From Myxococcota bacterium (lineage in GTDB: Bacteria; Myxococcota_A; UBA9160; UBA4427), in assembly GCA_041389495.1 (NCBI GenBank), contig JAWKRT010000001.1, forward strand, positions 248,001-312,000: a stretch of DNA of 64,000 nucleotides, read 5' to 3'. Each line of letters opens with the position of its first letter. Position 1 is the stretch's first letter. Position numbers and translations under genes: made by a program. Shown here in pieces: positions 63,638 to 64,000 of the stretch. Under the pieces are notes generated by a model, which was not told where the DNA came from, searched no databases, and worked only from the letters and a program-made list of their open reading frames with translations.

Positions 63638-64000
63638 CTAGCGTCCGTGGGCGCGCCAGGCCGCCGCGATCTCGTCGCTCGTGGAGAGGAAGGCGACGTT
63701 GCGGATCGAGTAGCGGAGCGCGAGCTCGGCGTACTCGGGCGGGTCGCTCGCGACGCAGTCGGTGGCCACGACGACCGTGTACCCGCGGTTCACGGCCTCG
63801 ATCGACGTCCCCATGATGCCGACGTTGACCGAGACGCCGACGAGCACGACCGTGCGCGTCCCCGTGTTGCGAAGGTAGGCGTCGAGTCCGCTCTCGTGAA
63901 AGCCCGTGAGCCCGTGCTCGCGCGCGACGACGACGTCGCCCGGCTCCGGCGCGACCTCGGCGACGGTCGGGCCCATCGCCGGCGGGCCGCCGCTCTGCGG
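63638..64000 (-). CDS. Isochorismatase-like hydrolase, 5' end outside window
   Basis: The C-terminal part (about 121 residues seen) is an isochorismatase-fold protein: GFHESGLDAYLRNTGTRTVVLVG, then GVSVNVGIMGTSIEAVNRGY and VVVATDCVASDPPEYAE. The position of the catalytic Cys (N-V-Cys in most family members) is Gly here, so the nucleophile is missing. Related groups with NVG exist and may bind rather than cleave, or use another mechanism. The frame is open beyond 64000, so the start is not visible. Convergent with the DUF4345 gene. Confidence 0.75.
   Translation of the reverse strand, partial: PQSGGPPAMGPTVAEVAPEPGDVVVAREHGLTGFHESGLDAYLRNTGTRTVVLVGVSVNVGIMGTSIEAVNRGYTVVVATDCVASDPPEYAELALRYSIRNVAFLSTSDEIAAAWRAHGR

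Overview
This is a very GC-rich (clearly above 70% by eye), densely packed bacterial chromosome segment. It shows no rRNA, tRNA, insertion sequence, phage or CRISPR signature. The gene content points to a Gram-negative, deltaproteobacterium-like lineage (Myxococcota, Desulfobacterota or Binatota in current terms). Evidence for this includes a PEP-CTERM surface protein with TPR lipoproteins, GspA/GspB secretion genes, AsmA and BamE-like envelope proteins, sigma-54 regulators, a REC-DUF4388-J-domain-TPR protein, GatCAB, and many acyl-CoA and short-chain dehydrogenase genes. The lineage is inferred from gene families, not proven. About 58 protein genes are supported; two are cut by the window edges.

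Layout. 1-9978: an edge fragment, two TPR lipoproteins on the minus strand, and a divergently transcribed PEP-CTERM protein. The intergenic region between them carries a near-perfect sigma-54 promoter, a second divergent sigma-54-like site and perfect palindromes. A strong UUCG-hairpin terminator follows, then a membrane-TPR protein paired with a sulfatase-fold enzyme. 10008-13781: Ddl, an orphan LarE with a C45-like hydrolase, and a small P-loop kinase. 13762-21992: a DEAD-box helicase divergent from the overlapping chain gatC-gatA-gatB-asmA-mtnA. 22084-29839: the REC-DUF4388-J-TPR protein, ilvE, a Zn-ribbon helical protein, a receiver-less sigma-54 activator, an SDR and an acyl-CoA ligase. 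30060-33621: a zinc ribbon, two ArsA/Get3-like ATPases and a BtuF-like receptor, the last three translationally coupled. 33847-38583: an AMIN membrane protein, type II pantothenate kinase and a gspA-gspB pair. 38643-45311: SDR, a membrane protein, DUF4097, rhomboid, NUDIX, a methyltransferase and a hydrolase. 45430-55475: PBP1A, GshB with a 3' tandem repeat, a small duplicated-motif protein with a histone-H1-like tail, an NtrC-type regulator, Ogt, a BamE-like lipoprotein, DUF411 and RecD2. 55489-64000: a trans-sulfuration enzyme, LOG, Aat, quinone reductase, SDR, acetyltransferases, an HTH protein, an in-frame HAD-MsrB fusion, DUF4345 and an isochorismatase-like fragment.

How it works together. 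The first 10 kb reads as an envelope or extracellular-matrix locus under sigma-54 control, in line with PEP-CTERM systems described elsewhere. Two sigma-54 activators lie in the same window (25776-27344 and 50069-51571), but neither is adjacent, so any link is inference. Transcription signals recur: a TA-N3-T -10-like box sits 6-10 nt before the start codon of about nine genes, which suggests leaderless or nearly leaderless mRNAs. Elsewhere genes are chained by GTGA, ATGA or TGATG overlaps.

The most unusual items are the divergent sigma-54 PEP-CTERM locus, the DKDGDV-repeat/basic-tail protein, the 12-bp inverted repeat that fills a 42-bp bidirectional promoter, the 28-bp hairpin repeats at the gshB stop codon, and the HAD-MsrB fusion.
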